From: an uncultured Acetobacteraceae bacterium
Lineage (GTDB): Bacteria > Pseudomonadota > Alphaproteobacteria > Acetobacterales > Acetobacteraceae
Assembly: GCA_903924985.1 (NCBI GenBank)
Contig: CAIYDT010000134.1
Span: forward strand, 1-64,000
Direction: 5' to 3'
Length of the DNA: 64,000 nt
In this document: positions 16,915 to 25,312 of the stretch, piece by piece
Numbering within the stretch: position 1 is the stretch's first letter
How the letters are laid out: each line of letters begins with the position of its first letter
The notes under the pieces: generated by a model
Seen by the model: the letters and a program-made list of their open reading frames with translations, nothing else
Databases searched by the model: none
Told to the model about the DNA's origin: nothing
Made by a program: the position numbers and the translations under genes

Positions 16915-19521
16915 ATGAGCGACGTTGCGATACAGGCGGTCGAAGGGCCGCGCTACGATTTCCGGACCGCCGAACCCAGGTGGCAGCAAGCCTGGGCCGA
17001 TCGCGGCTGCTTCCACGTGGACGACGTCCCGACGGACGGCAAACCCAAATACTACGTGCTGGAGATGTTCCCCTACCCCTCGGGGAAAATCCACATGGGG
17101 CATGTCCGCAACTACACCCTCGGCGACGTGGTGGCGCGCTACAAGCGGGCGCGGGGGCATTCTGTCCTCCACCCCATGGGCTGGGACGCCTTCGGCCTCC
17201 CGGCGGAGAACGCGGCGCGGGAACGCGGCGTGCATCCGTCGAAATGGACCCACGACAACATCGACGCGATGCGCGCCGAGCTGAAGCGGATGGGGCTGTC
17301 GCTGGATTGGGCGCGGGAGTTCGCGACCTGCGACGTCGAATATTACCAGCATCAGCAGAAGCTTTTTCTCGATTTCCTCAAGGCCGGTTTGGTCGAGCGC
17401 AAGGAAAGCTGGGTCAATTGGGACCCGGTCGACGGCACCGTCCTGGCGAACGAGCAGGTGATCGACGGCCGCGGCTGGCGCTCCGGCGCGCTGGTGGAGA
17501 AGAAGCAGCTCAGCCAGTGGTTCTTCAGCATCACCAAGTTCGCCCCCGACCTTCTTAAAGCGTTGGATACGCTGGACCGCTGGCCGGAACGTGTGCGCCT
17601 GATGCAGGCCAACTGGATCGGCCGCTCCGAAGGTGCCCGCCTGCGTTTCGATCTGGCGGATGGCCATGACTCCGTCGAGGTCTACACCACCCGCCCCGAC
17701 ACGCTGTATGGCATGTCCTTCATGGCCATCGCGCCGGAGCACCCGCTCGCCGCGCAGGTTGCCGCGACCGATCCGAAAGCGGCCGCGTTCGTAGCGGAGT
17801 GCCGGTCCAAGGGCACCTCCGAGGCCGTCATCGAGACCGGGGAGAAGCTGGGTTACGACACCGGCCTTCGGGTCAAACACCCGTTCATCGAGGGTGCTAC
17901 CTACCCGATCTGGATCGCCAATTTCGTGCTGATGGAATACGGCACCGGCGCAATCTTCGGCTGCCCGGCGCATGATCAGCGCGATCTGGACTTCGCCCGC
18001 AAATATCATCTGGATGTCACCCCGGTGGTGCTCCCGCCGGGCGCCGATCCCGCGACCTTCGCCGTCGGGAAAGAGGCTTACGTCGGGCCAGGCACCGCGT
18101 TTAACTCCGCCTTCCTGAACGGGTTGGACGTGGACGCGGCGAAATCCGCCGCCATCGCCAAGCTGGCCGCGCAACACCAGGGCGAGGGCGTCACCAACTG
18201 GCGTCTGCGCGATTGGGGTGTGTCCCGCCAACGCTACTGGGGCTGCCCGATCCCCGTCATCCATTGCGACTCCTGCGGCGCAGTGCCGGTGCCCGACGCG
18301 GACCTGCCGGTGACCCTGCCGGAGGACGTGACCTTCGACCGCCCCGGCAACCCGCTGGACCATCACCCCACCTGGAAGCATGTGAACTGCCCGCGCTGCG
18401 GTAAGCCGGCGCGGCGGGAAACTGACACGTTCGACACCTTCGTCGACAGTTCCTGGTATTTCGCGCGGTACTGCTGCGCCTCCGACACCACCCAGCCGCT
18501 GGCCCGCGCCGCGGTCGATCACTGGATGCCGGTGGACCAGTATATCGGCGGGATCGAGCACGCGATTTTGCACCTGCTGTATTCCCGCTTCTTCACCCGC
18601 GCGATGAAGGAAACCGGCCACGTCGCGGTGGAGGAACCCTTCGCCGGCCTGTTCACCCAGGGCATGGTGAACCACGAGTCCTACAAGGCCGTGGACGGCA
18701 CCTGGCTCTACCCGGAAGAGATTGAGAAGCGCCCGGACGGCACAGCGGTCCGCCGCGAAACCGGCGAACCGGTGACGGTCGGCCGCATCGAGGCGATGAG
18801 CAAGTCCAAGCGCAACACCATCGATCCCGGTGAGATCATCAACCGTTACGGTGCCGACACCGCCCGCTGGTTCATCCTGTCCGACAACCCGCCCGAACGC
18901 GACATGGAATGGACGGAATCCGGTGCGGCCGGCGCCTTCCGCTACACCCAGCGCATCTTCCGCCTGGCCGAAGCGTTGCCTGCCGCCGAACCGAAGCCTG
19001 CCGAATTCGGTTCGGCTGGCCGCACCCTCCGCCGCGCCACCCACAAAGCCATCGCAGCAGTGACCGAGGCGTGGGAGGGGTTTGCCTTCAACGTCGCCGT
19101 CGCCCGCCTTTACGAACTGGCCAACGCCGTCACCGACGCCGAGCGGGCGAAAGACGAGCCCGGCCTTGGCTGGGCACGCCGGGAAGCGGTGGAAATGCTC
19201 GCCCGCCTGGCCAGCCCTGCCATGCCGCACTTGGCGGAAGAGATTTATGCCCTGCTGCAGCCCGGCGCCGGCATGCTGGTCGCCGATCTGCCTTGGCCGG
19301 ACGCGGAACCCACGCTCCTGGTGGCGGATAGTGTCACGATCGCTGTGCAGGTGATGGGTAAACTGCGCGGATCGGTCGACGTTCCACCGAATGCCCCCGC
19401 CGACACCGTTATCGCCGCCGCCGAAGCGGAGCCCAACGTTGCCCGGTCGCTCGAAGGCAAGCGCATCATCAAGCGCATCCACGTCCCCAACCGTATCGTC
19501 AACTTCGTGATTGCCGGATGA
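16915..19521 (+). CDS. leuS: Leucyl-tRNA synthetase
   Basis: An 868-residue class I aminoacyl-tRNA synthetase. The HIGH-type motif is KIHMGHVRN (about 59-67) after FPYPSG. The zinc and editing domains lie in the middle, with the CP1 editing Thr-rich block [20 protein letters not shown]. The KMSKS motif is AMSKSKRN (about 627-634). The order is typical for bacterial LeuRS. It is the first gene of a leuS-lptE-holA operon common in alphaproteobacteria; its stop overlaps the lptE start by 4 nt. Confidence 0.98.
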   Translation: MSDVAIQAVEGPRYDFRTAEPRWQQAWADRGCFHVDDVPTDGKPKYYVLEMFPYPSGKIHMGHVRNYTLGDVVARYKRARGHSVLHPMGWDAFGLPAENAARERGVHPSKWTHDNIDAMRAELKRMGLSLDWAREFATCDVEYYQHQQKLFLDFLKAGLVERKESWVNWDPVDGTVLANEQVIDGRGWRSGALVEKKQLSQWFFSITKFAPDLLKALDTLDRWPERVRLMQANWIGRSEGARLRFDLADGHDSVEVYTTRPDTLYGMSFMAIAPEHPLAAQVAATDPKAAAFVAECRSKGTSEAVIETGEKLGYDTGLRVKHPFIEGATYPIWIANFVLMEYGTGAIFGCPAHDQRDLDFARKYHLDVTPVVLPPGADPATFAVGKEAYVGPGTAFNSAFLNGLDVDAAKSAAIAKLAAQHQGEGVTNWRLRDWGVSRQRYWGCPIPVIHCDSCGAVPVPDADLPVTLPEDVTFDRPGNPLDHHPTWKHVNCPRCGKPARRETDTFDTFVDSSWYFARYCCASDTTQPLARAAVDHWMPVDQYIGGIEHAILHLLYSRFFTRAMKETGHVAVEEPFAGLFTQGMVNHESYKAVDGTWLYPEEIEKRPDGTAVRRETGEPVTVGRIEAMSKSKRNTIDPGEIINRYGADTARWFILSDNPPERDMEWTESGAAGAFRYTQRIFRLAEALPAAEPKPAEFGSAGRTLRRATHKAIAAVTEAWEGFAFNVAVARLYELANAVTDAERAKDEPGLGWARREAVEMLARLASPAMPHLAEEIYALLQPGAGMLVADLPWPDAEPTLLVADSVTIAVQVMGKLRGSVDVPPNAPADTVIAAAEAEPNVARSLEGKRIIKRIHVPNRIVNFVIAG

Positions 19522-20057
19522 CCCACTCTCTGCCCCGCCGCAATGTTTTGACGTTGGGCCTGATGGGCGCGGCCCTGGCCGGCTGTGGCTTTCGGCCAGT
19601 CTACATGCCCACCGCATCCGGCAAACCCGGCGTGGCGGAGCGGGAACTCGCCGCGGTCGAGGTTGGGATCATTCCCGAGCGTCCTGGCCAGCTGCTGCGC
19701 CAGGCCTTGCAGGAGCGTTTCGCGAGCGATGCGGGGCTACCGCACCGTTACACGCTCGCGGCGGATTTCCGTATCGCGGGCGAGGCCGTTGGCATTCAGG
19801 TCGACAACAGCGCAACCCGCATTCGCCTGACGGGCAGCGTGAACTGGGTTCTGCGGTCGCGCGACTCCGCACGTGTGCAACTGACGTCGGGCAGTGCCAG
19901 GACGCTGGACGGCTTCAACCTGTTCGCCGACCAATATTTTGGTGCCACACTGGAAAACGATGTGGTACAGAAACGCATTGCCGAGAACTTAGCGGATCAG
20001 GTCGCCTTGCAGCTCGCGACCTGGTTCAATCATCGCGCCAACCCGCCGGCCGGTTGA
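19518..20057 (+). CDS. lptE: LPS-assembly lipoprotein LptE
   Basis: A 179-residue outer-membrane lipoprotein. The twin-Arg-like N-terminus and hydrophobic segment end in the lipobox ALAGC (Cys at about 23), followed by GFRPVYMP, which is the conserved LptE start. LptE plugs the LptD barrel and helps insert lipopolysaccharide into the outer leaflet. Its place between leuS and holA supports the call, because this order is conserved. The start overlaps the leuS stop (ATGA). Confidence 0.9.
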   Translation: MTHSLPRRNVLTLGLMGAALAGCGFRPVYMPTASGKPGVAERELAAVEVGIIPERPGQLLRQALQERFASDAGLPHRYTLAADFRIAGEAVGIQVDNSATRIRLTGSVNWVLRSRDSARVQLTSGSARTLDGFNLFADQYFGATLENDVVQKRIAENLADQVALQLATWFNHRANPPAG

Positions 20058-20061
20058 GCGC

Positions 20062-21078
20062 ATGAAGCTAGCCACGACACAGGTGGCGGGGTTTCTGCGC
20101 GATCCCGGTGCCTGCCGGGTGGTGCTGTTGTATGGCGACGATGCCGGTATGATCCGCGACAGGGCCGAGATGCTCGTGCGGGCCGTGGCAGGGTCGCTGG
20201 ACGACCCTTTCTTGGTGGCTGAGTTAACGCGCGACGAGATCGGTGCGCTGCCGGATGAGGCAGCGTCCCTGCCGTTGACCGGCGGGCGGCGCGTGGTGCG
20301 GGTACGCGATGCCACCGATGCGGCAACCGATTCGGTGCGCGCCATCCTGAAGGGTCGCGCTCCCGCGCTGGTCGTGCTGGAAGCGCCGGGCATCGCCACA
20401 CGGTCCCGCCTGCGGACGGCGCTAGAGGAAGCCCCTGACGGCGCCGCCATCGGCTGCTATCCGGAGGAAGGCAGAGCGCTGGAAGCAACCATTCGTGGCA
20501 CATTGACGGACGCCGGGGTGCGAGTGGATCCCGACGCGTTGTCCTGGCTCACCGCGCAACTCGGCGCCGACCGCGCCTCCACACGGTCGGAACTGGAGAA
20601 ACTGGCGCTCTATGTGGGGCCGAACGGGCGGGTCGATCTGGACTCGGCCATGGCGTGCGTCGGCGATCTGGCGGGATTGTCGCTGGACGATGCGCTGTTC
20701 GCGGCGACCACCGGAGACGTGGCGACGGCGGACCGTGCGCTGGAACTGGCGATGGCGGAGGGTGCGGTGCCGGTGCAGGTACTGCGCGCCGGCCTCGGGC
20801 ACATTCAGAAGCTGCATCGCGCCCGTCTGGCGATGGAGGAGCAGGGGCTGACCGCTGCCGACGCCATGAAAACGCTCCGGCCGCCCATTTTCTACCGCCG
20901 GACCGGGGCCTTCACCCGATCCCTGTCCCTCTGGCCGCTGCCGGCTTTGACGGCGGCGTTGGCGGGATTGGCGGAGGCGGAGCGCGGTTGCAAACGCACC
21001 GGCTGGCCGGATGAGGCGCTGTGCCGCAACACCGTTCTGGCGCTGGCACGCCGGGCGGCGGTCGTTGCGAGACGTTGA
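20062..21078 (+). CDS. holA: DNA polymerase III delta subunit
   Basis: A 338-residue delta subunit of the clamp loader. The N-terminal AAA-like fold begins LYGDDAGMIRDRAEMLVRAV. The middle has the family block LTAQLGADRASTRSELEKLA (about 156-175), and the C-terminal helical collar carries LRAGLGHIQKLHRARL. Delta opens the beta sliding clamp. The gene begins 4 nt after the lptE stop, as in other alphaproteobacteria. Confidence 0.94.
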   Translation: MKLATTQVAGFLRDPGACRVVLLYGDDAGMIRDRAEMLVRAVAGSLDDPFLVAELTRDEIGALPDEAASLPLTGGRRVVRVRDATDAATDSVRAILKGRAPALVVLEAPGIATRSRLRTALEEAPDGAAIGCYPEEGRALEATIRGTLTDAGVRVDPDALSWLTAQLGADRASTRSELEKLALYVGPNGRVDLDSAMACVGDLAGLSLDDALFAATTGDVATADRALELAMAEGAVPVQVLRAGLGHIQKLHRARLAMEEQGLTAADAMKTLRPPIFYRRTGAFTRSLSLWPLPALTAALAGLAEAERGCKRTGWPDEALCRNTVLALARRAAVVARR

Positions 21079-21188
21079 CACCTCCCATAGGGGGTGACCA
21101 TCGCGTATTCGAGGCTCGCTACGACGGAGGGGGGCGGATACCCGTTTGGGCGAGAGGTCACGGCCTGAATCCAGGGAACCGCATTTTT

Positions 21189-21202
21189 TTGATCCAGATC
21201 AC
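21189..21202 (+). promoter_or_regulatory. FNR/CRP-type box upstream of a small gene
   Basis: TTGATCCAGATCAC matches 13 of 14 positions of the FNR/FixK-type palindrome TTGATCCAGATCAA. It lies about 80 bp before the ATG at 21274 in an otherwise empty 195-bp gap. A TATGCT hexamer follows at 21213. The regulator is not in the window. Confidence 0.5.
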
Positions 21203-21273
21203 AACATCGTGATATGCTTTCTGGTAAGCGGAGGGGCCATCGCGTTACCGTTGCCTTCGATCGGGAGCATGCC

Positions 21274-21582
21274 ATGCGTCTTTTGCTGCTTATGCGGTCC
21301 CCACTGGCGTTTCCCCTGGCGTTCGCCGTCCCGATGACGATCTGGCTGGCGAGCGCGGTGTCCCACCGCGTCCCGTCGAGCCAGGATCTGGGTATGGTTT
21401 GGGTTTACGTCAGCGCCCTGTGCGCCACGCCCGGCGACCCGAACGACTGCCGGCCGACCGGACAGGCGTCGATACGCGTCTTCGACAGCCGCGAGGATTG
21501 CGCGGCGCATCTGAACGCCGATCTGAACCGCGCGGGGAATCCCCGCCTGATGGGCAGTTGCCTGCGCCGGCAGGAGGCCTGA
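21274..21582 (+). CDS. Small exported or membrane-anchored hypothetical protein
   Basis: A 102-residue protein I do not recognise. Residues 5-30 are hydrophobic (LLMRSPLAFPLAFAVPMTIW), a signal peptide or membrane anchor. The rest is polar with four Cys (ALCATPGDPNDCRP, REDCAAHL, GSCLRR), probably two disulfides in the periplasm. The ATG has GGGAGC as a weak ribosome-binding site. A near-consensus FNR/FixK box upstream suggests oxygen-dependent control, so a respiratory or microaerobic role is possible; that is inference only. Confidence 0.6.
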   Translation: MRLLLLMRSPLAFPLAFAVPMTIWLASAVSHRVPSSQDLGMVWVYVSALCATPGDPNDCRPTGQASIRVFDSREDCAAHLNADLNRAGNPRLMGSCLRRQEA

Positions 21583-21587
21583 CCGCG

Positions 21588-22154
21588 CTATTGCGGCGGG
21601 AACCCAAGCTCCCGCCGTTTCACCTCGATCGGATCGTTACCATCGCGGCGGGATAGCGCCCATTTGTCGGACAGGCCGCCGCCGGCCGGGGCGGGTTGAC
21701 CGCGCAACACCTCGAACACCACCGTGCGGTGGGCGATGCGCCAGGCGCCGTCCTTGCGGGTCATACGATCGACGTAGCGGCCGATGACCTCGGTTTCCAC
21801 CGCCTGATCCCCACCGATGGGCGCTCCGCGGAGATAGGCCAGGCGGGCGTCTCCGGCTTCCGGGCTGAGACGCTGGTGGGTGATGAAGTAGGCCTCCAGC
21901 AGGGCGCTGTCCGGTCCGTCGAACTCGATGACGATGTTGCCCACGACATGCATGGATTGCTCAATCGTGGCGTGGCGCTTGACCAGGGATTGGATGAACC
22001 CGTCGATGCCGCCTTTGTAGCCGCCGTGATCGTCATGGGCGTCGGTGTGGTAGGCGGATCGGACCAGATCCCAGTTCTTGCGGTCCACCCCGCGGACGTA
22101 GCGGAACAGGCAGTCCTGGATTTCCTGCCGGTCCTGAAAACGCATGGTGTCCAT
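21588..22154 (-). CDS. SnoaL/NTF2-like protein
   Basis: A 188-residue protein with an NTF2-like fold of the SnoaL type: EIQDCLFRYVRGVDRKNWDL (10-29) followed by SAYHTDAHDDHGGYKGG, then HVVGNIVIEFDGPDSALLEA and the closing DGAWRIAHRTVVFEVL. This form is common among small dehydratases, isomerases and ring-hydroxylase-associated proteins in catabolic clusters. The ATG with AGGAGG upstream is clear. The gene is divergent from the broken MFS gene. No reaction can be assigned. Confidence 0.82.
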   Translation of the reverse strand: MDTMRFQDRQEIQDCLFRYVRGVDRKNWDLVRSAYHTDAHDDHGGYKGGIDGFIQSLVKRHATIEQSMHVVGNIVIEFDGPDSALLEAYFITHQRLSPEAGDARLAYLRGAPIGGDQAVETEVIGRYVDRMTRKDGAWRIAHRTVVFEVLRGQPAPAGGGLSDKWALSRRDGNDPIEVKRRELGFPPQ

Positions 22155-22199
22155 GTTTCCTCCTGTGCGGCACAATGGCGGGGAACATTGAGACATCCG

Positions 22200-22965
22200 A
22201 TGCGCTTGTTGACCACCCCGCTGCTGCGAGTCACTGGGCGGGCGCCCTTCCCTTTGCTTGTGGCTCTGACCGCCTGCGGCACCCTGGGCATGCACATCAT
22301 CATTCCCGCTTTGCCCGCGACGGCGCGCGCGATGGGGATCTCCATCGGCACCGCGCAGCTGACAATCACACTGTATTTGATCGGATTGGCGGCGGGGCAG
22401 CTGCTGTATGGGCCGCTGTCGGATCGGTTCGGGCGGCGGCCGGTGCTGTTGGGGGGGCATGACGCTGTTTACGCTGGCGGCCGCGCCGTTCATCTTCGAG
22501 AACCATCTGCATCGGCCGACCCAGGATGTAGGGCTGTACTACCTGATCCTGATGCTGGGCGTTGCCACGGGCGGGATGCTGGCGAACCGGCTGTCCCGGT
22601 TTGTGACGCTGCGCACCGGGTTGCGTATCGCGAACGCGCTGGCGATTTCCGGGGCGGGTTGCTTCATGCTGGCGGAGCTTTCGGGCCATCTGTCGGTGCC
22701 GACGGTGGTGGGGTCGATCACGCTGTTCATGGTGGGCACCGGCATGGCGAGCCCCTTCGCTTTGGCGGGGTCGGTCAGCGCCAACCCTCAGGCGATTGGT
22801 GCGGCATCGGGGTTGTACGGGTTCTTTCAGATGGGCTACGGGATGCTCTGCACCATCGCGATCGAGAGCTGGAACCCCGGCTCGGTGTTGCCGGTCGCGA
22901 TCATATTGCTGAGTTCGACGCTGGCGTCGCTCTGCGTGCTGACGTGGTCGGCGCGGCGGGCGTGA
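22200..22965 (+). pseudogene. Bcr/CflA-type MFS exporter, deleted and frameshifted
   Basis: The first 86 codons encode helices 1-2 and the MFS loop motif (YGPLSDRFGRRPVLL). After the G7 run at 22451-22457 the coding continues in the +1 frame with LAAAPFIFENHLHRPTQDVG and runs through about six further helices to the stop at 22965. That second part corresponds to roughly helix 7 onward of Bcr-type drug exporters. About 130-150 residues (helices 3-6) are absent, so this is not just a homopolymer sequencing error. The gene should be non-functional. It begins with an ATG at 22200 and is divergent from the SnoaL-like gene. Confidence 0.8.
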
Positions 22966-22966
22966 G

Positions 22967-24952
22967 TTACCAGGCGCGCACTTCCAGCCAAGTGCTCTGA
23001 TAGGTCGCGCCCTCCCCCATGTCGGTGTAGGTGTCCGCACAGAGCATGTTGACGGTGCCGGTCACGGCCTCATTGTCTGGGCGCTGGCCGGGGACCAGGA
23101 TGACGCCGGGCTGGACCTCATCGCGGACGTGGAGGATCAGTCCGATTTCGCCGCAATCGTTATGAAGTCGCACCTTCTGGCCGTCGGTCAGGCCGCGCAC
23201 GGCGGCGTCGTCCGGGTGCAGCACGGCGTAGGGGGCGCCCTCCCGCCGGCGCAGGAAGCCGACGCCGGAAAACGCGGTATGGCTTTGGAAGTAGCCCGGG
23301 GCGGTTAGCAGCTGGAGAGGATATTGTTTCGTATCCGCCGGATCTGGCTGCCAGTAGGGCAAGGTATCGCTGGCGAACTCCATCTTACCGGAGGGCGTAC
23401 GGAATTCCTGCCCGTTCCTGTGCCCAATCGATACCGGGCCTTGGGTGGGAAGCGTGGCGGGATCGTACTCCGCGGCGGTGCCTTTCGCGCCCCGGAACAT
23501 TTCCTTGAGGATATCCGGCTGACTCATGGAGAACACCGGATCGGTCAGACCCATCCGTTTGGCGAGTTCCTGCGTCAACCGGATGTTGGACCAGGCCTGT
23601 CCCCGCGGCTCGATCACCTTGTTGCCATACTGCATATAGTAGGTGCCATAGGACCGATAAAAGTCCTCGGTTTCCAGGTAGGTCGTGGCGGGCAGCACGA
23701 TGTCGGCGTATTTCGCGGTGACCGACAGGAACGGGTCGTGCACGACGGTGAACAGGTCATCCCGCGCGAGGGCCGCTCGCATTTTGGTGGTGTCGGGGTT
23801 GGTGACGGCGGGGTTGTTGGCGGCGATGAACAGCGCGCAAATGGGCGGGTCGTTCAGGGTCAGCAGCGCCTCGCCCAGCTTCAAATGGTTGATGGTGCGC
23901 GTTGCCACGGGGCCGGAAGGTTTGCGGACGGCGTTGTAATTCAGGTCGAATGATGCCGCGGTGGCCAGCAGCGCTCCGCCGCCGTAACGGCCATAGGCGC
24001 CGGTGACGCCGGGCAGCATCGTTACGGTGCGGAGGTTGTTGCCGCCGTAGGTGAAGCGGCTCATGCCGAAACCGATGCGGATAAAGGATTTCTTCGCCGA
24101 GCCGTACATCGCGGCAAACCGTTCCACATCTGATTCAGTTAGGCCAGTTATTTCCGCTGTGTAAGCGGGTGTGAAGCGGGGCAGGACTTCTGCCCGCACC
24201 CGGTCGAAACCCGTGGTGTGCGAGGTAATGTATGCCTCATCGGTTTTGCCGTCGCGCACCAGTATGTGCATGACGCCCAGCGCCAGGGCCGAATCGGTCC
24301 CGATCCGGATGGGCAAATACCAGTCAGCCGCCTTCGCCGCCCGCGTCCGCCGGGGATCGATCACGATCAGCTGCGCACCGCGCGCCCGAGCCTCCTCGAC
24401 CTTGGCCCAGAGGTGTACGGCGGTGGCGTGCAGGTCGGAGCCCCAGCAGACCACCAGATCGGACTCGACGATGGATTCCGGATCGGCACCCCCGACCGGA
24501 CCCACCACGGAATCCCACGCGGCCTCGGCGCAGGAGTCGCAAACGGTGCCGCCCCATAGCCGGCTGGTCCCGAGTGCATGGAACAACCCGTTCATCAGGC
24601 CACGGTTCATCAGGCCCTGATGCGCGCTGTAGGCGTATCCAAGGATGCCCATCGGACCGTCTTTGTCGATGATGGCTTTCCAACGGGCCGTTATTTCGTC
24701 CAGCGCATCGCCCCAGGCGATCGGCGCGAAGGTGCCGCTCCCCTTGGGGCCGGTGCGGCGCAGCGGCGTGGTCAGGCGCTCGGGGGAGTGCACCAGCTCC
24801 ATATCGCGGTTGACCTTGCCGCAAGCAAAGCCGGCAGTCAGGGGGTGGTCCGGGTCACCCTGGATGCGGACGACGCGGCCGTTGTCCACCTGCACGAGCA
24901 GGGAGCACATGTCCGGGCAGTCATGCGCGCATACGGTTCGGATGGTCTGCAC
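22967..24952 (-). CDS. Molybdopterin-dependent oxidoreductase
   Basis: A 661-residue DMSO-reductase-family enzyme. The N-terminal [4Fe-4S] site is C8-x3-C12-x3-C16-x27-C44 (TVCAHDCPDMCS and GFACGKV). Molybdopterin-binding blocks follow: SDLVVCWGSDLHATA, QLIVIDPRRTRAAKAADWYL and the C-terminal dinucleotide-binding domain with VRLHNDCGEIGLIL. No Tat signal is seen, so it is probably cytoplasmic, as in formate dehydrogenase-like or thiol-oxidising members. The start is GTG. No partner subunits or Mo-cofactor genes lie nearby. Its substrate is unknown. Confidence 0.88.
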   Translation of the reverse strand: MQTIRTVCAHDCPDMCSLLVQVDNGRVVRIQGDPDHPLTAGFACGKVNRDMELVHSPERLTTPLRRTGPKGSGTFAPIAWGDALDEITARWKAIIDKDGPMGILGYAYSAHQGLMNRGLMNGLFHALGTSRLWGGTVCDSCAEAAWDSVVGPVGGADPESIVESDLVVCWGSDLHATAVHLWAKVEEARARGAQLIVIDPRRTRAAKAADWYLPIRIGTDSALALGVMHILVRDGKTDEAYITSHTTGFDRVRAEVLPRFTPAYTAEITGLTESDVERFAAMYGSAKKSFIRIGFGMSRFTYGGNNLRTVTMLPGVTGAYGRYGGGALLATAASFDLNYNAVRKPSGPVATRTINHLKLGEALLTLNDPPICALFIAANNPAVTNPDTTKMRAALARDDLFTVVHDPFLSVTAKYADIVLPATTYLETEDFYRSYGTYYMQYGNKVIEPRGQAWSNIRLTQELAKRMGLTDPVFSMSQPDILKEMFRGAKGTAAEYDPATLPTQGPVSIGHRNGQEFRTPSGKMEFASDTLPYWQPDPADTKQYPLQLLTAPGYFQSHTAFSGVGFLRRREGAPYAVLHPDDAAVRGLTDGQKVRLHNDCGEIGLILHVRDEVQPGVILVPGQRPDNEAVTGTVNMLCADTYTDMGEGATYQSTWLEVRAW

Positions 24953-25312
24953 CTGGGTGGCTCCGCGATTGAAGGTCTATCAATGCCAGATCGGGATCGT
25001 AGCACGCAGGACCGGTGAGAGCGGAGCTGGTTGGACCAATGCGACGATGCGGGCTTCCGTCGATCCGCGCCAGCTCCCCTAACCGCACCCGCGATCATCA
25101 ACCGACACCCCTCGGCCATCGAACATCCCCCGGACACGCTGTCCTAAGGGGACATTCCACCTTTGCGCTAACAGCCCTGCTAACCACGCGTCAGCCAGGT
25201 GGGCAAATCGCAGGTAGGCTCGAGTATGCGACCACGAAGCCCTACGATACCTTCGCCGGGCGGCCAAAGCATCTACGGTCCGCTTCCGCTCAAGACCCGA
25301 TCTTCAGCTGCG
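24953..25312. other. Intergenic region, possible insertion-element relic
   Basis: About 360 bp with no gene I can support. The block AAGGGGACATTCCACCTTTG (25146-25165) resembles terminal sequences of some IS elements (GGGGACATTTC...TTTGC), but there is no transposase fragment and no clear inverted partner. Nothing else stands out. Confidence 0.3.

Noticed and set aside
16870-19617. Very long minus-strand open frame across leuS (over 900 codons)
   Set aside because: It is antisense to a perfect leucyl-tRNA synthetase, is rich in Gly, Arg, His and Asp repeats typical of GC-rich shadow frames, and matches no family.
22451-22457. G7 run in the MFS gene as a pure sequencing error
   Set aside because: Correcting one base would restore frame, but four membrane helices would still be missing.
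25079-25267. Short minus-strand frame containing RWNVPLGQRVRGMFDG
   Set aside because: It has a suggestive look but no ribosome-binding site and no family that I recognise; treated as non-coding.
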